Shown: positions 9,920-19,660 of the stretch, one piece after another
How the letters are laid out: every line of letters begins with the position of its first letter
Position numbering within the stretch: the stretch's first letter is position 1
Source of the DNA: an uncultured bacterium
Lineage (GTDB): Bacteria > Cyanobacteriota > Vampirovibrionia > Obscuribacterales > Obscuribacteraceae
Length of the DNA stretch: 57,222 bases
Assembly (NCBI GenBank): GCA_903835185.1
Contig: CAILLX010000008.1
Location: forward strand, 1 to 57,222
Reading direction: 5' to 3'
Made by a program: the position numbers and the translations under genes
Notes under the pieces: model-generated
The model's database searches: none
What the model was told of the DNA's origin: nothing
What the model saw: only the letters and a program-made list of their open reading frames with translations

Positions 9920-10555
9920 ATGCCCAAGCTGGCAGGTACCCCGATGGAAGAATATGCTTGCAGCAGGTCAGAGCCTGTACCTGATCTGCTCGGGCAGCTC
10001 GAGCAAGAGACCTGTGATGTGATGCCTCTTGCGATGATGCTTACCGGAGCGCTGGAAGGCCGCTTTCTCAAAATGATGGTCAAGCTCATAGCGGCCAGGC
10101 GGGTTCTTGAAATTGGCATGTTTACCGGTTATTCAGCTTTGTCCATGGCTGAATCGCTTCCTGCCGATGGTGAACTGGTAACCTGCGAGATTGATCCAAC
10201 TGCCATCGCCTTTGCCAGGCGTTATTTTGCTGCAAGCGAGCATGGCAGCAAGATAACCATACAAGAAGGTCCGGCATTGCAAACTCTGCAAAAGCTGCAA
10301 GGACCGTTTGATCTGGCTTTTATAGATGCGGATAAGGTCAATTATTCTAACTACTATGAAGCTGTTCTGCCCATGATAAGGTCTGGTGGACTGATTTTAG
10401 TGGACAATGTTTTTTATGGCGGATATGTTCTTAATCCGAACGATGATAATTCACGGGCAATTGCCACGTTTAACGACTTAGTTGCCAGTGATGTGCGCGT
10501 CAATTGTGTGATGTTGCCAATTCGTGACGGTGTCTCAGTAATCAGAATAAAGTGA
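9920..10555 (+). CDS. SAM-dependent O-methyltransferase (CCoAOMT/COMT-like)
   Basis: About 211 residues of the class I O-methyltransferase family (PF01596 type), which moves a methyl group from S-adenosylmethionine to a catechol-like hydroxyl, often needing a divalent metal. Visible marks are the SAM-binding [12 protein letters not shown], the acidic strand end in VTCEIDP, the metal-site FIDADK, and [11 protein letters not shown]. The ATG at 9920 is chosen over an upstream TTG because gaggaagaag stands just before it. The stop overlaps the GTG of asnS by four bases (GTGA), which implies co-translation. The natural substrate is unknown. Confidence 0.88.
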   Translation: MPKLAGTPMEEYACSRSEPVPDLLGQLEQETCDVMPLAMMLTGALEGRFLKMMVKLIAARRVLEIGMFTGYSALSMAESLPADGELVTCEIDPTAIAFARRYFAASEHGSKITIQEGPALQTLQKLQGPFDLAFIDADKVNYSNYYEAVLPMIRSGGLILVDNVFYGGYVLNPNDDNSRAIATFNDLVASDVRVNCVMLPIRDGVSVIRIK

Positions 10556-11982
10556 AAACGGATATGCTAGAAACAAAGAAATTGCCAAGAATGAAAGTAG
10601 TCGATGCTCGCCGGCAGGAAAGCATAGGCAAGACGGTGAGAATTTGTGGATGGGTGAGGACTCGCCGGGATTCGAAAGGAGGCTTCTCCTTCCTTGAAAT
10701 TAACGATGGCTCGACTATAAAGAATATTCAGGTGCTGGCTGATTCGGCATTGCCTAATTACGCCTCTGAAATCCTTACATTAGGAATAGGTGGCTCAGTT
10801 GAGGTGGTGGGAGATATTGTGCCCTCCCCAGGCGCCGGGCAGGCGACTGAGATTAAGGCTGCAACTGTACGCATCTTCGGTACTGCCGATGCAACACAAT
10901 ATCCTTTACAGAAGAAAGGAACCTCTTTTGAGTTCTTAAGGTCAATTGCTCACTTGAGACCGCGTACTAACACGTTCGGAGCAGTTGCGCGAGTACGCAA
11001 TGAGATCTGTCGTTCGATTCACCACTTTTACCAATCTCGTGGTTTTCTCTATGTTCACACGCCTATTATTACAGCCAGTGACTGTGAAGGCGCTGGAGAG
11101 ATGTTCCGTGTCACCACTCTGGATTTGATGAACCTGCCGCGCAAGGATGAAACAGGTTCTGCAATTGACTTTGAGAAGGACTTTTTTGGCAAGGCAACAA
11201 ATCTAACAGTAAGCGGGCAGCTTGAAGGTGAATGTTTTGCTACAGCGCTAACAGACATCTACACTTTCGGACCCACATTTCGTGCTGAGAATTCAAATAC
11301 AACACGGCACTTAGCTGAGTTCTGGATGATAGAGCCTGAAATGGCGTTTTGTGATCTCGAAGGCAATATGGATATTGCTGAAGAGTTCTTAAAGACGCTG
11401 TTTTCAGATGTTTTGAACAACTGTTCGCAAGATATGGAGTTTTTCGCAGAACGGATCGACAGTACAGTCATTGAAACGCTCTCTGCTATTGTAAAAAGTA
11501 AGTTTGTGCGTTTAAGCTACACAGAGGCAATAAAGATTCTTGAAAGCTCAGGGGAGCGATTTGAGTTCCCTGTTTCCTGGGGGATCGATCTGCAGTCGGA
11601 GCATGAGCGGTATCTTACAGAGAAGAAGTTCAAGTGTCCGGTCATACTTACCGATTATCCAGCAGATATAAAAGCGTTCTATATGAGACTTAGTGATGAT
11701 GGTAGAACTGTGCGGGCAATGGATGTACTGGTGCCCAAGATTGGTGAAATTATCGGCGGTAGTCAACGTGAAGAGAGGTTGGATATTCTTGAATCACGAA
11801 TGAAGGCACAACAGCTCAATCCGGCTGATTACTGGTGGTATCTGGATTTGCGCCGATATGGGACTGTTCCGCATGCAGGCTTCGGTCTTGGGTTGGAGCG
11901 CACTGTCCAGTTTGTTACTGGAATGGGTAATATTCGTGATGTAATACCGTTTCCGCGCACTCCGGGTAGTGCCGATTTCTAG
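10552..11982 (+). CDS. asnS: Asparagine--tRNA ligase
   Basis: A class IIb aminoacyl-tRNA synthetase that charges tRNA-Asn with asparagine in the cytoplasm. The N-terminal OB-fold anticodon-binding domain (about 15-125, with [16 protein letters not shown]) is followed by the catalytic core. Class II motifs are clear: motif 1 around FLYVHTPII, motif 2 [21 protein letters not shown], and motif 3 [15 protein letters not shown] near the C-terminus. The length (about 470) is normal. The GTG at 10552 overlaps the methyltransferase stop; an ATG at 10564 is an equally good start by homology. Presence of AsnS suggests that Asn-tRNA need not be made by the amidotransferase route. Confidence 0.95.
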   Translation: MKTDMLETKKLPRMKVVDARRQESIGKTVRICGWVRTRRDSKGGFSFLEINDGSTIKNIQVLADSALPNYASEILTLGIGGSVEVVGDIVPSPGAGQATEIKAATVRIFGTADATQYPLQKKGTSFEFLRSIAHLRPRTNTFGAVARVRNEICRSIHHFYQSRGFLYVHTPIITASDCEGAGEMFRVTTLDLMNLPRKDETGSAIDFEKDFFGKATNLTVSGQLEGECFATALTDIYTFGPTFRAENSNTTRHLAEFWMIEPEMAFCDLEGNMDIAEEFLKTLFSDVLNNCSQDMEFFAERIDSTVIETLSAIVKSKFVRLSYTEAIKILESSGERFEFPVSWGIDLQSEHERYLTEKKFKCPVILTDYPADIKAFYMRLSDDGRTVRAMDVLVPKIGEIIGGSQREERLDILESRMKAQQLNPADYWWYLDLRRYGTVPHAGFGLGLERTVQFVTGMGNIRDVIPFPRTPGSADF

Positions 11983-11995
11983 TAAGTGGTTGAAA

Positions 11996-12847
11996 ATGGC
12001 GAGACTTTCCTTTATTAAAGCTGTCCTGCTGCTGCTCTCGTTTGTCCTGTTTGGGCCAACGGTGAGCTATGCTGCAGTAACTGCCACAGCTGAAGAGCAT
12101 TTCAGCAAGGCGATGGAGCTGAGGTTCGCAGGTGAGAGTAAAGCAGCTGTCTCTGAATACCAGGCAGGACTTGTCTTGAAGCCAAATGCTGTTGATGCTC
12201 GCGCCCAAATGGCTACAGTGCTTTTGGATGAGGTGGGCGATCTCGATGGTGCCATATCTGAGTTTATGACAGCACTAAATAGTGACCCTAACTGTAAGTT
12301 CTGTGAGCTGGAACTCAAGCGTGCTTTGAATATTCGCAACAGCAAATCGGCAGATCAAATTACTCGCGGCAATCAGTTTTACGCTTCTGGCGATTTGAGA
12401 AGAGCCTCTGCAGCTTATCGTGTCGCTATCTATCTGGATCCTGGCGATGGCAATGCTCACAACTCTCTGGCTTGGACTTTTTATCGTCTCGGCAATCTTC
12501 AGGAAGGATTGAAAGAGGTGCAGGAAGCTTTGCATGTAAAACCGGATGATCCTGAATTTGTTAACACGCTTGCTTGCTTGCAGTTTGACAAGGGAGATCT
12601 GTCTGCTGCCGCCAAATACTTTCACAAAGCTATTGCTCTGTCAAAGACACCTAATGCTGCCGACTTGTACGGGTTGGCTGTTGTTGCTATCACCAGAGGT
12701 GATACTACTGGCGCTTCCAAGTTCTTCAAGGAGGCTCTCAAGATTGATCCAAAATATGACGATGTAGTCTATTTGCGCGACCGGATTGGACTGTCGGCCA
12801 ACACCCTCTCCTGCCATGATCGTCTGCTTGCCTTGATGAAAAAGTAA
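11996..12847 (+). CDS. Exported TPR-repeat protein
   Basis: About 283 residues starting at MARLSFIKAVLLLLSFVLFG, a clear signal peptide probably cut after YAAVTA. The mature part is built of TPR motifs (about 30-100, 110-190 and 190-265) of the form A...Y..AL.L.P.....N.LA, including a consensus copy at DPGDGNAHNSLAWTFYRLGN. It starts only 13 bp after the asnS stop and probably shares its transcript. An upstream GTG at 11969 is in frame but inside asnS, and would place the signal peptide internally. Partner and role are unknown. Confidence 0.82.
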   Translation: MARLSFIKAVLLLLSFVLFGPTVSYAAVTATAEEHFSKAMELRFAGESKAAVSEYQAGLVLKPNAVDARAQMATVLLDEVGDLDGAISEFMTALNSDPNCKFCELELKRALNIRNSKSADQITRGNQFYASGDLRRASAAYRVAIYLDPGDGNAHNSLAWTFYRLGNLQEGLKEVQEALHVKPDDPEFVNTLACLQFDKGDLSAAAKYFHKAIALSKTPNAADLYGLAVVAITRGDTTGASKFFKEALKIDPKYDDVVYLRDRIGLSANTLSCHDRLLALMKK

Positions 12848-12984
12848 TTGCCTGAGAGTGCAGGGCATGAGGCTAGTGTCTTGCCGTGACTGCAGCAAAC
12901 TCTGTGCTCAAGACTTGACGCGTTGGCACCGGTCGAACGGTGCCCTTGGAGCGGGCGAGGACGCTCAATACTGTTTAGATAAGG

Positions 12985-13068
12985 TGTAGGGGCGCGTCGG
13001 GACGCGCACGCTGGGCGGCTCCCGAGCCGCCGCTACGGTAGATGCCGCTACGGTAGATGCCGCTACAG
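12985..13068. repeat. REP-like GC-rich palindromic element with 15-bp tandem repeat
   Basis: It lies between convergent genes. It has two near-perfect hairpins: gcgcgtc/gacgcgc with a 2-nt loop (12992-13007) and ggcggctc/gagccgcc with a 2-nt loop (13014-13031). Then a 15-bp unit (gccgctacggtagat) occurs twice (13029-13043, 13044-13058) with a partial third copy. GC content is far above the flanks. The form matches bacterial repetitive extragenic palindromes; whether it is repeated in the genome cannot be seen from one window. The rest of the gap (12848-13160) holds nothing recognisable. Confidence 0.6.
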
Positions 13069-13160
13069 CTGCCCGGGGAAGAGTTGCATTCAAAGGCACG
13101 GCAAGAGATCCCTGCGCCTCGATCCTGACTCAAAAGCGCTCGGTACTTGTCAAAGTCCGA

Positions 13161-14495
13161 CTAGCTTGCAAGTTGCCTGTCTGGATGTTGAAAAACCAGG
13201 ATGCCGACAACAGAGGTTAGTGTAAAGCCGACAAGAAGGGCGATGGCAGCGTTGAAGTTGCCGGTTGCCTGGGCAATTATGCCTGTGAGAGCCGGTGCAG
13301 CTATTCCGGCAGCTGCGAAGAAGCAATCCATAATGCCAAGGCTGGTGGCAGCACGGTCGGCAGCTAAGTCGGAATTCAGTGCATAAAAGGCGGCGTTTGG
13401 CATAAGCCCAAGACCGACTCCGGCTGAGATAAAGAAAAGGGACACAGGCAGAGAGTGGATGAAGATTACAGGTATAAAAGAGAGCGCCGACGCGAGCTGA
13501 CACATCCATATCATATGCGAGCGAGCAATGCGTTTGCTGCCGGTGGTCAACCAGAGTTTATCTGAGAGATAACCGGCGCAAGTGATCAGTACTGCAGCGG
13601 TCAACCAGGGTGCAATTAAAAACAACCCTACCTGAGTGAGATGTAGATGATAAACAGCTTCCAGATAGCCAGGCAGCCAGGTCAGTGAAAAAAACATCAA
13701 ATAGCCGAAGGCAAAAAAGGCATAGTTGTTTGCCATTAGTGTTGGATTAAAGATGAGATAACGCCAGGTTGTCTTGCCTGAGGCTTGGTCTTTATGCCGC
13801 CTTTGTGAGTCGGAGAGATTTGCATCAGGCGCCGGACCGCCGCGAATATACTCAAGTTCTTGCTTCAAGACGTGTCGGCAATTTTCAGGATAGTCGCAAA
13901 AGAGCCAGAGCCAGACGACTACCCATATGAGTCCAAAGCTGCTCAGGATGACGAACATCAACTTCCACCCCAGATGAATGATGAGAGCAGAGATAAGTGG
14001 TGCCCCCACTACAGAGGCCAGCGGGACTGCAGCCAGTCCAATTGCCGTGCCGCGGGCTCGCTCTGACATCGGCAGCCAGTCTGTCACACAGCGAGTAAGA
14101 GCTGGGAAGCTAGGTCCTTCAGCTATTCCGAGTAGAGTTCTCATGACAAAAAGCATCCAGAATCCGCTGGCAACTGCCATCATGGCAGTTACACACGACC
14201 AGATGCCAGCAGAATATGCCCACATGCGCCGTGCTCCAAAACGGTCAACCAGTATGCCTCCACCTAGAGTCATAACCATGTACCCAATCCCAAAAGCAGC
14301 AGCAATAAAGCCGAAATGAGCGTCGTTTAGTCCAAATTCACGCTTCAGCGGTCCTATTGCATAAGATAATGCTGATCGATCAAGGTAGTTGATAATAGTT
14401 ATAAAGAAGGCCAGGGCGATGACTATCCAGCGGAAGTTGTAGGCTACGATGCCTGTTTTGCCCGCTTCTGCTGCTTCTTTTGGTAAAAGTTCCAT
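13161..14495 (-). CDS. MFS transporter, anion:cation symporter (ACS) type
   Basis: A 444-residue inner-membrane protein with about 12 predicted spans in two six-helix halves. Major facilitator marks include NYLDRSALSYAI in helix 1, the loop 2-3 motif GGGILVDRFGARR, and RTLLGIAEGPSFPALTR followed by WLPMSERARGTAIG, which is characteristic of the ACS family (hexuronate, glucarate, phthalate and phosphate-linked anions). It probably imports an organic anion with protons or sodium; the substrate cannot be told. It has a good ribosome-binding site (aaggaag) and stands alone, so context gives no further clue. Confidence 0.88.
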   Translation of the reverse strand: MELLPKEAAEAGKTGIVAYNFRWIVIALAFFITIINYLDRSALSYAIGPLKREFGLNDAHFGFIAAAFGIGYMVMTLGGGILVDRFGARRMWAYSAGIWSCVTAMMAVASGFWMLFVMRTLLGIAEGPSFPALTRCVTDWLPMSERARGTAIGLAAVPLASVVGAPLISALIIHLGWKLMFVILSSFGLIWVVVWLWLFCDYPENCRHVLKQELEYIRGGPAPDANLSDSQRRHKDQASGKTTWRYLIFNPTLMANNYAFFAFGYLMFFSLTWLPGYLEAVYHLHLTQVGLFLIAPWLTAAVLITCAGYLSDKLWLTTGSKRIARSHMIWMCQLASALSFIPVIFIHSLPVSLFFISAGVGLGLMPNAAFYALNSDLAADRAATSLGIMDCFFAAAGIAAPALTGIIAQATGNFNAAIALLVGFTLTSVVGILVFQHPDRQLAS

Positions 14496-14680
14496 CCTGC
14501 AGGCTTCCTTACTAAACGAGTCCGATTATTCTAAACAGCTCTTTCAGGCAGCTGGTTGGTAGTTGATAATCGACTTATTATAAGCGTATTAAGACAGATC
14601 AGAGCTCTCACCTGCGCAGTGTCAAACCTGACCTGGCTGGTGCTGTGCTGTGCAATCCAAATCGTTACTGTACAGGCAAC

Positions 14681-15172
14681 CTAGAGAAGATACAGCTGTG
14701 TTTTTACGATTGGGAATGTGTAAGTTCTCGTGAAGGTGAGAGAGCCGCCACTGCCGAATTTGGCACCAAAAAAGACAATAGGGGCCGGTATGCGTACATT
14801 TGAAGAAGTTGTCACTTGTACATAAGGACTGGTAGCTGGCGGCGGATTGCCGGCGTAGTCCTGGTAGACAAAGGCAGAAGTGTTTATTGTTGGTTGTGTG
14901 ACAAAATAGCCATCAGCATAATGTGCTTTTATTGCTGCCTGGGCAAGTTTAAGAGCAGTGCTTGAACTGCTGGCTTGTGCAGCTGCCCTGGCGGCATCGC
15001 GGCATGCTGAATCGTTAATGGTAGAAGCAAGAGCGATGATACCGACGTTGGCGCACAGCAAAGTAATAACGACCAGAAGAGATGCGATGATTGATAGCTC
15101 AATGATGGCGCTCCCGACTGAACCTGATCGCATCTGGCAAGCATGATTGGTTTGACTCTTCTTACTTTTCAT
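14681..15172 (-). CDS. TadE-like pseudopilin/secreted protein
   Basis: 163 residues. A short basic N-terminus and then SAIIELSIIASLLVVITLLCANVGIIALA form the single membrane helix with a conserved Glu seen in TadE/TadF minor pseudopilins. The rest is Thr/Ser-rich and probably beta-structured. It lies 11 bp after the vWA protein and is the last gene of a four-gene minus-strand unit. In Tad systems such proteins help assemble or prime the pilus; here the ATPase and prepilin peptidase are not in the window. Confidence 0.75.
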   Translation of the reverse strand: MKSKKSQTNHACQMRSGSVGSAIIELSIIASLLVVITLLCANVGIIALASTINDSACRDAARAAAQASSSSTALKLAQAAIKAHYADGYFVTQPTINTSAFVYQDYAGNPPPATSPYVQVTTSSNVRIPAPIVFFGAKFGSGGSLTFTRTYTFPIVKTQLYLL

Positions 15173-15183
15173 TCAGCTCCTCT

Positions 15184-16962
15184 TTACTGGACTAACTGCA
15201 CGAGCTGTCTGGCGATATTCTCGAATGTGAGCCTGAGATCTTGCACTTTGGTAACCAGGAAGAACTTGCCGCCGTTGCCTGCTATGGCAGCCATGCCGCC
15301 TGCGTTAGGATCCGAATTGGTGTCGTTTAAGATGGCAGTTTCAGATGGGATGATAGATGCATTTTGAGCAAGCCCGATTGTATAAACTGGAATGCCGCTT
15401 TTTTGAGCTTGTACTGCCGCCTTCCTTGCGTTTGTCCATGGATCCGAGTCTAGCGGTCCGCCAGAAGTTGGTTCACCGTCTGTAAACAAGACTATAGCTT
15501 TGCGTGAACCTGGTCTGCTGTTGTTTTTCAATTGTGTGACGGCTGTGTTTACAGCATCACCGATATTGGTACCGCTGATTGCGACAGTCTTGGGTAATGC
15601 AGCCATAGCGGTGCTAAAGTTGGTGGACCCTGATGTGGGATTCAGGGCGATTAGAGGTACAGGAAAATTGCTTGAACCACCAGCTCCATAGTTTCCGTCA
15701 ATGTTGCTTGCAGAGTATGTGTTAGTGGCAGAAGTCCCGGCGTTGCTTGTAAATGCCACCAGGCAGAAGTGTGCATCCGTATTGGTGTTCATGATGGTGA
15801 GGAACTCCTGAGCTGCAGTTTGGGCGTCACCGAGCGGATGGATGTTGGCTGCAGCCGCCTGGAAGTAGGCTGCCTGATATCCTGCTAAAGGTTGAATAGT
15901 TGCTGGCACGCCGGTCTTGGCTTTGCTGTTGACAAAGACAGTATTGTTCTCCAGGTTGCCTCGTGCTGCTTCCACTACAGTGGCTATGTCAGGGAATCTG
16001 AAGGCGCCAGAGCTGGTGCCAGCAAAAGCCATATTGCCATCAATGTTTACTACCATATCAGTGAAGGTATATTGGTTGCCTGTGCCGGCTGTGCCCGGCG
16101 GACAGTTGCCTGGAGGAGAGCCGACGTTTGTGGTGCCGCGCAAACCTGGTGCTGCTCCCGGCATCCCTCGAGCTTCACTAAAATTGAGCGGGTAGAGGTT
16201 TTTCCCGGCGCTGTTGGAGTCGGAGAGATTCTGCGGGTAAAGTCCGTCAACTGAAGATCCGATAGCTGGAGGTCCGATAACATCAAAGATCCGTCCGTGA
16301 GCTAACGCCCCGGCTGGTGAACCGGCTGCAGTCGGAGGAACTATGTAATCAATTTTGGCCTTGGCTGGATTCCACTGCCTGCGTATGAAGGTAACAGGTG
16401 TCTGATCGTCTATTGAAGCGGAAACATCAAAGCAGAGAGCCACATCGATCTCAGGCACGCCGCCTGAAGAAGTGGCTCTTACCGTTGTGGTACCCAGACC
16501 GAGAAACTTGCCGAAGGCAGGCACCAGACCGAAAGCTCCATCGACCCTGATAATCTTTCCGTTGGGGTCTCCTAACGCTACCGGTTGGTTGTTGTTGTGC
16601 GGGTCAAGAAATTCAAAATAAAGCAGAGCTTGGTTGGCGTTTGGAGTCTGCGATTGAGTGGCGGCTTGAGAAGTAGTCGCCAGAGATGTGCCGATTATCA
16701 TGTTCTGCTGGAAGGTGGCTATTGCTGTATCGATAGCGTTGGTTTGTGAGGCAGTTGTATCTAAGTTGTCTGAGCTGGCAAGTGCGGCTGCTGCCGACAA
16801 ACTGGCTGCATCACATGCTGTTCGTAACTGCTCTTTGGCCAGCTCCATCCTGTTGAGTTCGAAGCTAAAAAGTCCTATTGCAAGCAGGACAAAGACAGAG
16901 ATTATCAGTCCCAGTGCTACCATCGATTGACCGGTCTGTCTCCGAAGAGATCTGTTGTACAT
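15184..16962 (-). CDS. TadG-like protein with von Willebrand factor A domain
   Basis: About 592 residues. The N-terminus (TGQSMVALGLIISVFVLLAIGLFSFELNRM) is the membrane segment of TadG/Flp-associated proteins, followed by LRTACDAASLSAAAAL, typical of the TadE/TadG family. A vWA domain follows, with the metal-ion adhesion motif DVSAS at about residues 183-187 and a late FTDGEPTSGG strand; a long Gly/Pro/Asn-rich insertion splits the domain. The ATG at 16962 has a good aaggag site; an in-frame start at 17049 lies inside the upstream gene and lacks one. It probably sits at the cell surface and binds a ligand or matrix in a metal-dependent way. Confidence 0.8.
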   Translation of the reverse strand: MYNRSLRRQTGQSMVALGLIISVFVLLAIGLFSFELNRMELAKEQLRTACDAASLSAAAALASSDNLDTTASQTNAIDTAIATFQQNMIIGTSLATTSQAATQSQTPNANQALLYFEFLDPHNNNQPVALGDPNGKIIRVDGAFGLVPAFGKFLGLGTTTVRATSSGGVPEIDVALCFDVSASIDDQTPVTFIRRQWNPAKAKIDYIVPPTAAGSPAGALAHGRIFDVIGPPAIGSSVDGLYPQNLSDSNSAGKNLYPLNFSEARGMPGAAPGLRGTTNVGSPPGNCPPGTAGTGNQYTFTDMVVNIDGNMAFAGTSSGAFRFPDIATVVEAARGNLENNTVFVNSKAKTGVPATIQPLAGYQAAYFQAAAANIHPLGDAQTAAQEFLTIMNTNTDAHFCLVAFTSNAGTSATNTYSASNIDGNYGAGGSSNFPVPLIALNPTSGSTNFSTAMAALPKTVAISGTNIGDAVNTAVTQLKNNSRPGSRKAIVLFTDGEPTSGGPLDSDPWTNARKAAVQAQKSGIPVYTIGLAQNASIIPSETAILNDTNSDPNAGGMAAIAGNGGKFFLVTKVQDLRLTFENIARQLVQLVQ

Positions 16963-17000
16963 AAAGGGCTCCTTAGTTTCCTCGTTGAGAGACAGTCTGA

Positions 17001-17528
17001 CTATTGCGTTAATCCCTGGGGATACTCTGCAAACTCTTGTGCGGCGCACGCCACCGTGACCGGTGCTGACAGTCCGGGGATGTTGCCGAATAGTGATGAG
17101 TTGAAAGTGATTAGCGGGTTGACCTGGGCTGTCACTACCACCTCAATAGTGTAGGTGTTGGAGCTGGTGTCGGCCGGCTGTGCCAGAGGTGTTTTCTGGC
17201 GCACTGTAGCAGATGTTGTAATGTTGGTTATCACAAGATTAGTGAGAACAGAAGTTGTCTTTATCTGCGGGAACTTTGTCAGATCTTGAGCGACCTGATT
17301 TTGGGCTGATTGTTGTGCTGATGGATCGTTAGCGTCATAGGCTGTTTGAAAACTCTTTGCTCTTGCAGCCATATGTGCAGCATCGTGAGTTGCAGTGACA
17401 AGGAAGGTAGTTCTTAAACTGATGGTCGCAAGATCAATCAGCGGTATCGTAAATACCAGGAACAACATCCACATAGCTGCAGGCATTTCTGCTATCAATG
17501 ATCCATTGCATCGTCGTTTTGCTCTCAT
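17001..17528 (-). CDS. TadE-like pseudopilin
   Basis: 175 residues with a single N-terminal membrane helix preceded by a basic patch (AKRRC, then AEMPAAMWMLFLVFTIPLIDLATISL), then TATHDAAHMAARAKSF as in TadE family proteins, and a beta-rich Thr/Val C-terminal part. It is the second gene of the unit, 3 bp after the TPR gene stop and about 38 bp before the vWA gene. It is likely exported and membrane-anchored, working with its neighbours. Confidence 0.75.
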   Translation of the reverse strand: MRAKRRCNGSLIAEMPAAMWMLFLVFTIPLIDLATISLRTTFLVTATHDAAHMAARAKSFQTAYDANDPSAQQSAQNQVAQDLTKFPQIKTTSVLTNLVITNITTSATVRQKTPLAQPADTSSNTYTIEVVVTAQVNPLITFNSSLFGNIPGLSAPVTVACAAQEFAEYPQGLTQ

Positions 17529-17531
17529 GGT

Positions 17532-18128
17532 TCACTCATCCAAAGCTTGATGTTGCACATTTGGATCTCCTCTAATATCGCGCAGCAGATCTTCGTATCT
17601 ACTGTGTGAAGCAGCTGTTATGCTCTGCTGCAGTGCTTGCTCGCACACAAGAGATGCGCCTGCCGTGTCACCGGCAGCAACATAAGTGTGCACCAGTCCA
17701 ACTCTGGCGTCGTCTGAGTGTCGGTTTTGGGACAGCGCTTGCCGATAAGTGCTTATGGCTTTCTTGTAGTTGCTGCAATAAAAATAGGCGTTGCCTAATG
17801 AAGTCAGATCAACTGCCGAAAGGGAGGAGATCTTCTGCAAGTATTCGTACTGAGTAACAGCTTGCTCGGCAAGTCCAGCATTGAGGAGTGCATAAGCCAG
17901 GTATTTCCTGGCCTCAATACTTGCCGGGTTGCTCTGGACGACAGCGCTGAAAGTTTCGACAGCTTGTTCATGGGCGCCGTGACGAAGTTGATTATAGCCG
18001 GCTAATAAAAGCGCAGATGGATCGGCAGTGTCAGCGGCAGATCTGCACTGGCTAATCAGGCAAAGCGTCACTGCAATTGCTGCAGAGAGCATCTGCTTCC
18101 GAAGTGATGACTCGATCCTGTCCCGCAT
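17532..18128 (-). CDS. TPR protein, TadD-like
   Basis: 198 residues with an N-terminal signal (LSAAIAVTLCLISQC, then Ala-rich sequence) and about four TPR units at 35-175, for example YKKAISTYRQALSQN. It is the first gene of the Tad-like unit, has a strong aaaggag site before its ATG, and ends 3 bp before the pseudopilin gene. Tad loci commonly carry a TPR protein (TadD) needed for assembly, so this is the likely analogue. The Cys near the signal end does not sit in a good lipobox, so lipid attachment is unproven. Confidence 0.75.
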   Translation of the reverse strand: MRDRIESSLRKQMLSAAIAVTLCLISQCRSAADTADPSALLLAGYNQLRHGAHEQAVETFSAVVQSNPASIEARKYLAYALLNAGLAEQAVTQYEYLQKISSLSAVDLTSLGNAYFYCSNYKKAISTYRQALSQNRHSDDARVGLVHTYVAAGDTAGASLVCEQALQQSITAASHSRYEDLLRDIRGDPNVQHQALDE

Positions 18129-18451
18129 AGTGTGACTCCTTTGGCTTCCCCAGATGCCAATTCGACTCGATTTGTTTTATCTGTCGACACTCCTTTGATA
18201 CCCGTGGCAGAAGCAGGCATAACAGTTTTAAGCCATTTCTGAACAATGGATAATATAAGTAAATTCTTTCTTTCGGTAAATTGAAATTAGTACTGGCTAA
18301 TCATTGGTGGGCTGTGCCGGACAACATATGGTTGTGACGCCCTGCTTTTGCCCGGTATGCAAACTTATGACATGTGATGGTCGCTGCTCGAGAAGGCTCG
18401 GTGGCGGACACAAGTACCGGTTTGCAGATTCCGTGGGCGCTGACGTTTGTC
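18129..18451. other. Gene-free stretch upstream of the Tad-like unit
   Basis: About 320 bp between ispH and the TPR gene, both on the minus strand. It should contain the ispH terminator and the promoter of the Tad-like unit, but no hairpin with T-run or clear promoter pair was recognised. A small frame here overlaps the ispH 3' end and looks like a shadow. Confidence 0.5.
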
Positions 18452-19660
18452 TTACCTTCCGGCTCTGATGGCAAATATGTTTTCAATAACGCCGGCAACA
18501 ACTTGATCTGGTGTTGATGCACCAGATGTAATACCAATTGTAAGCGTCCCGGCAGGTAACCAAGGTTCGGTTGTCTGTTCGGCAGGCTTGCCGACACTCT
18601 TGTGAGAGATGCGGTTGCCCGGGCCGATACAGGACTGTCCGTCAATGTGATAAGACGGAAGTGAGATTCCTGCAGCTATGTCGAAAAGGTGTCCAGTATT
18701 TGAGGAGTTGTATCCGCCAATGACCAGGATGAGATCCAAGTTTTCTGCTACCAGTTTGATCATGGCATCCTGACGTTCCTGGGTGGCATCGCATATGGTG
18801 TCGCCCGGTGAAAGAAAATGTTGACTCAAGCTGTCCTGTCCGTACCTCTTCAACAGCGTTTGCTGGAATAGTGCGCCAATCCGCTCGGTTTCACCTTTGA
18901 GCATTGTGGTCTGGTTTGTAATACCAAGGCGATTGAGGTGAAGATCAGGATCAAAGCCGTGTGAATATGCCAGAGTGAACTTGCGGAGGAACTCTTTTTT
19001 ACTTGATGAGCCCAGAATATATGAGCAGACCCACTCGGCTTCATCCAGATTTTGAATAATCAGGTAATTCTCTGCTCGCGATGCTGTAGCTACCGTTTCC
19101 TCATGTTTGTACTTGCCGTGAATAATTGCGGTAAAACCCTGCTGCTTGTATTTGTTGACTCTCTGCCAAACACGAGAGACCCACGGACACGTGGTATCGA
19201 CAATCTGGCAACCAATCTGTTCGAGCAGCTGCATCTCCTGGACACTAGCTCCAAAGGCCGGAACGATAACGACATGGCTGGCGCTGATTTCCGAAAAATC
19301 TTTGTAGCCGTCTTGACTGATGTCAACAAATTTGATTGCCAGTTTGCGAAGCTTCTCGTTGACTAGCGGGTTGTGAATAATCTCGTTTGTAATCCAGATC
19401 TGCCGGTCTGGGAAGCGCCGGCGTGCTTCATGAGCTGCCGATACGGCCCGGTCAACTCCCCAGCAAAAACCAAATGCTTCTGCAAGTCTTATTGTGATCT
19501 CGCCACGAGTAATCGTGTTGCCGCTTCCACGGAGCTGCCCAACTAAGTCTGATTCATACTCGCGCTTGAGCTCCCCTTGTACCGCCTGGGTAAGCCTGCA
19601 GCTTTTTTGGTGATCGTCTGTGCGGCTCACAGGTGCTCCTGCTCTGTCATCAACCAGCAA
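18452..19660 (-). CDS. ispH: 4-hydroxy-3-methylbut-2-enyl diphosphate reductase, cyanobacterial type
   Basis: IspH (LytB) makes IPP and DMAPP in the last step of the MEP isoprenoid pathway, using a [4Fe-4S] cluster. The three cluster cysteines are visible at Cys66 ([10 protein letters not shown]), Cys158 (DTTCPWV) and Cys290 ([10 protein letters not shown]). [10 protein letters not shown] and HGKYKHEET carry substrate-binding residues. At 402 residues it is the long form of cyanobacteria and plastids, including the N-terminal segment (about 28-60) ending in [15 protein letters not shown]; most bacterial IspH proteins are about 310-320 residues. The start is a TTG at 19660, chosen because it gives the length expected for the long form; no clear ribosome-binding site is seen. 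Confidence 0.93.
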   Translation of the reverse strand: MLVDDRAGAPVSRTDDHQKSCRLTQAVQGELKREYESDLVGQLRGSGNTITRGEITIRLAEAFGFCWGVDRAVSAAHEARRRFPDRQIWITNEIIHNPLVNEKLRKLAIKFVDISQDGYKDFSEISASHVVIVPAFGASVQEMQLLEQIGCQIVDTTCPWVSRVWQRVNKYKQQGFTAIIHGKYKHEETVATASRAENYLIIQNLDEAEWVCSYILGSSSKKEFLRKFTLAYSHGFDPDLHLNRLGITNQTTMLKGETERIGALFQQTLLKRYGQDSLSQHFLSPGDTICDATQERQDAMIKLVAENLDLILVIGGYNSSNTGHLFDIAAGISLPSYHIDGQSCIGPGNRISHKSVGKPAEQTTEPWLPAGTLTIGITSGASTPDQVVAGVIENIFAIRAGR

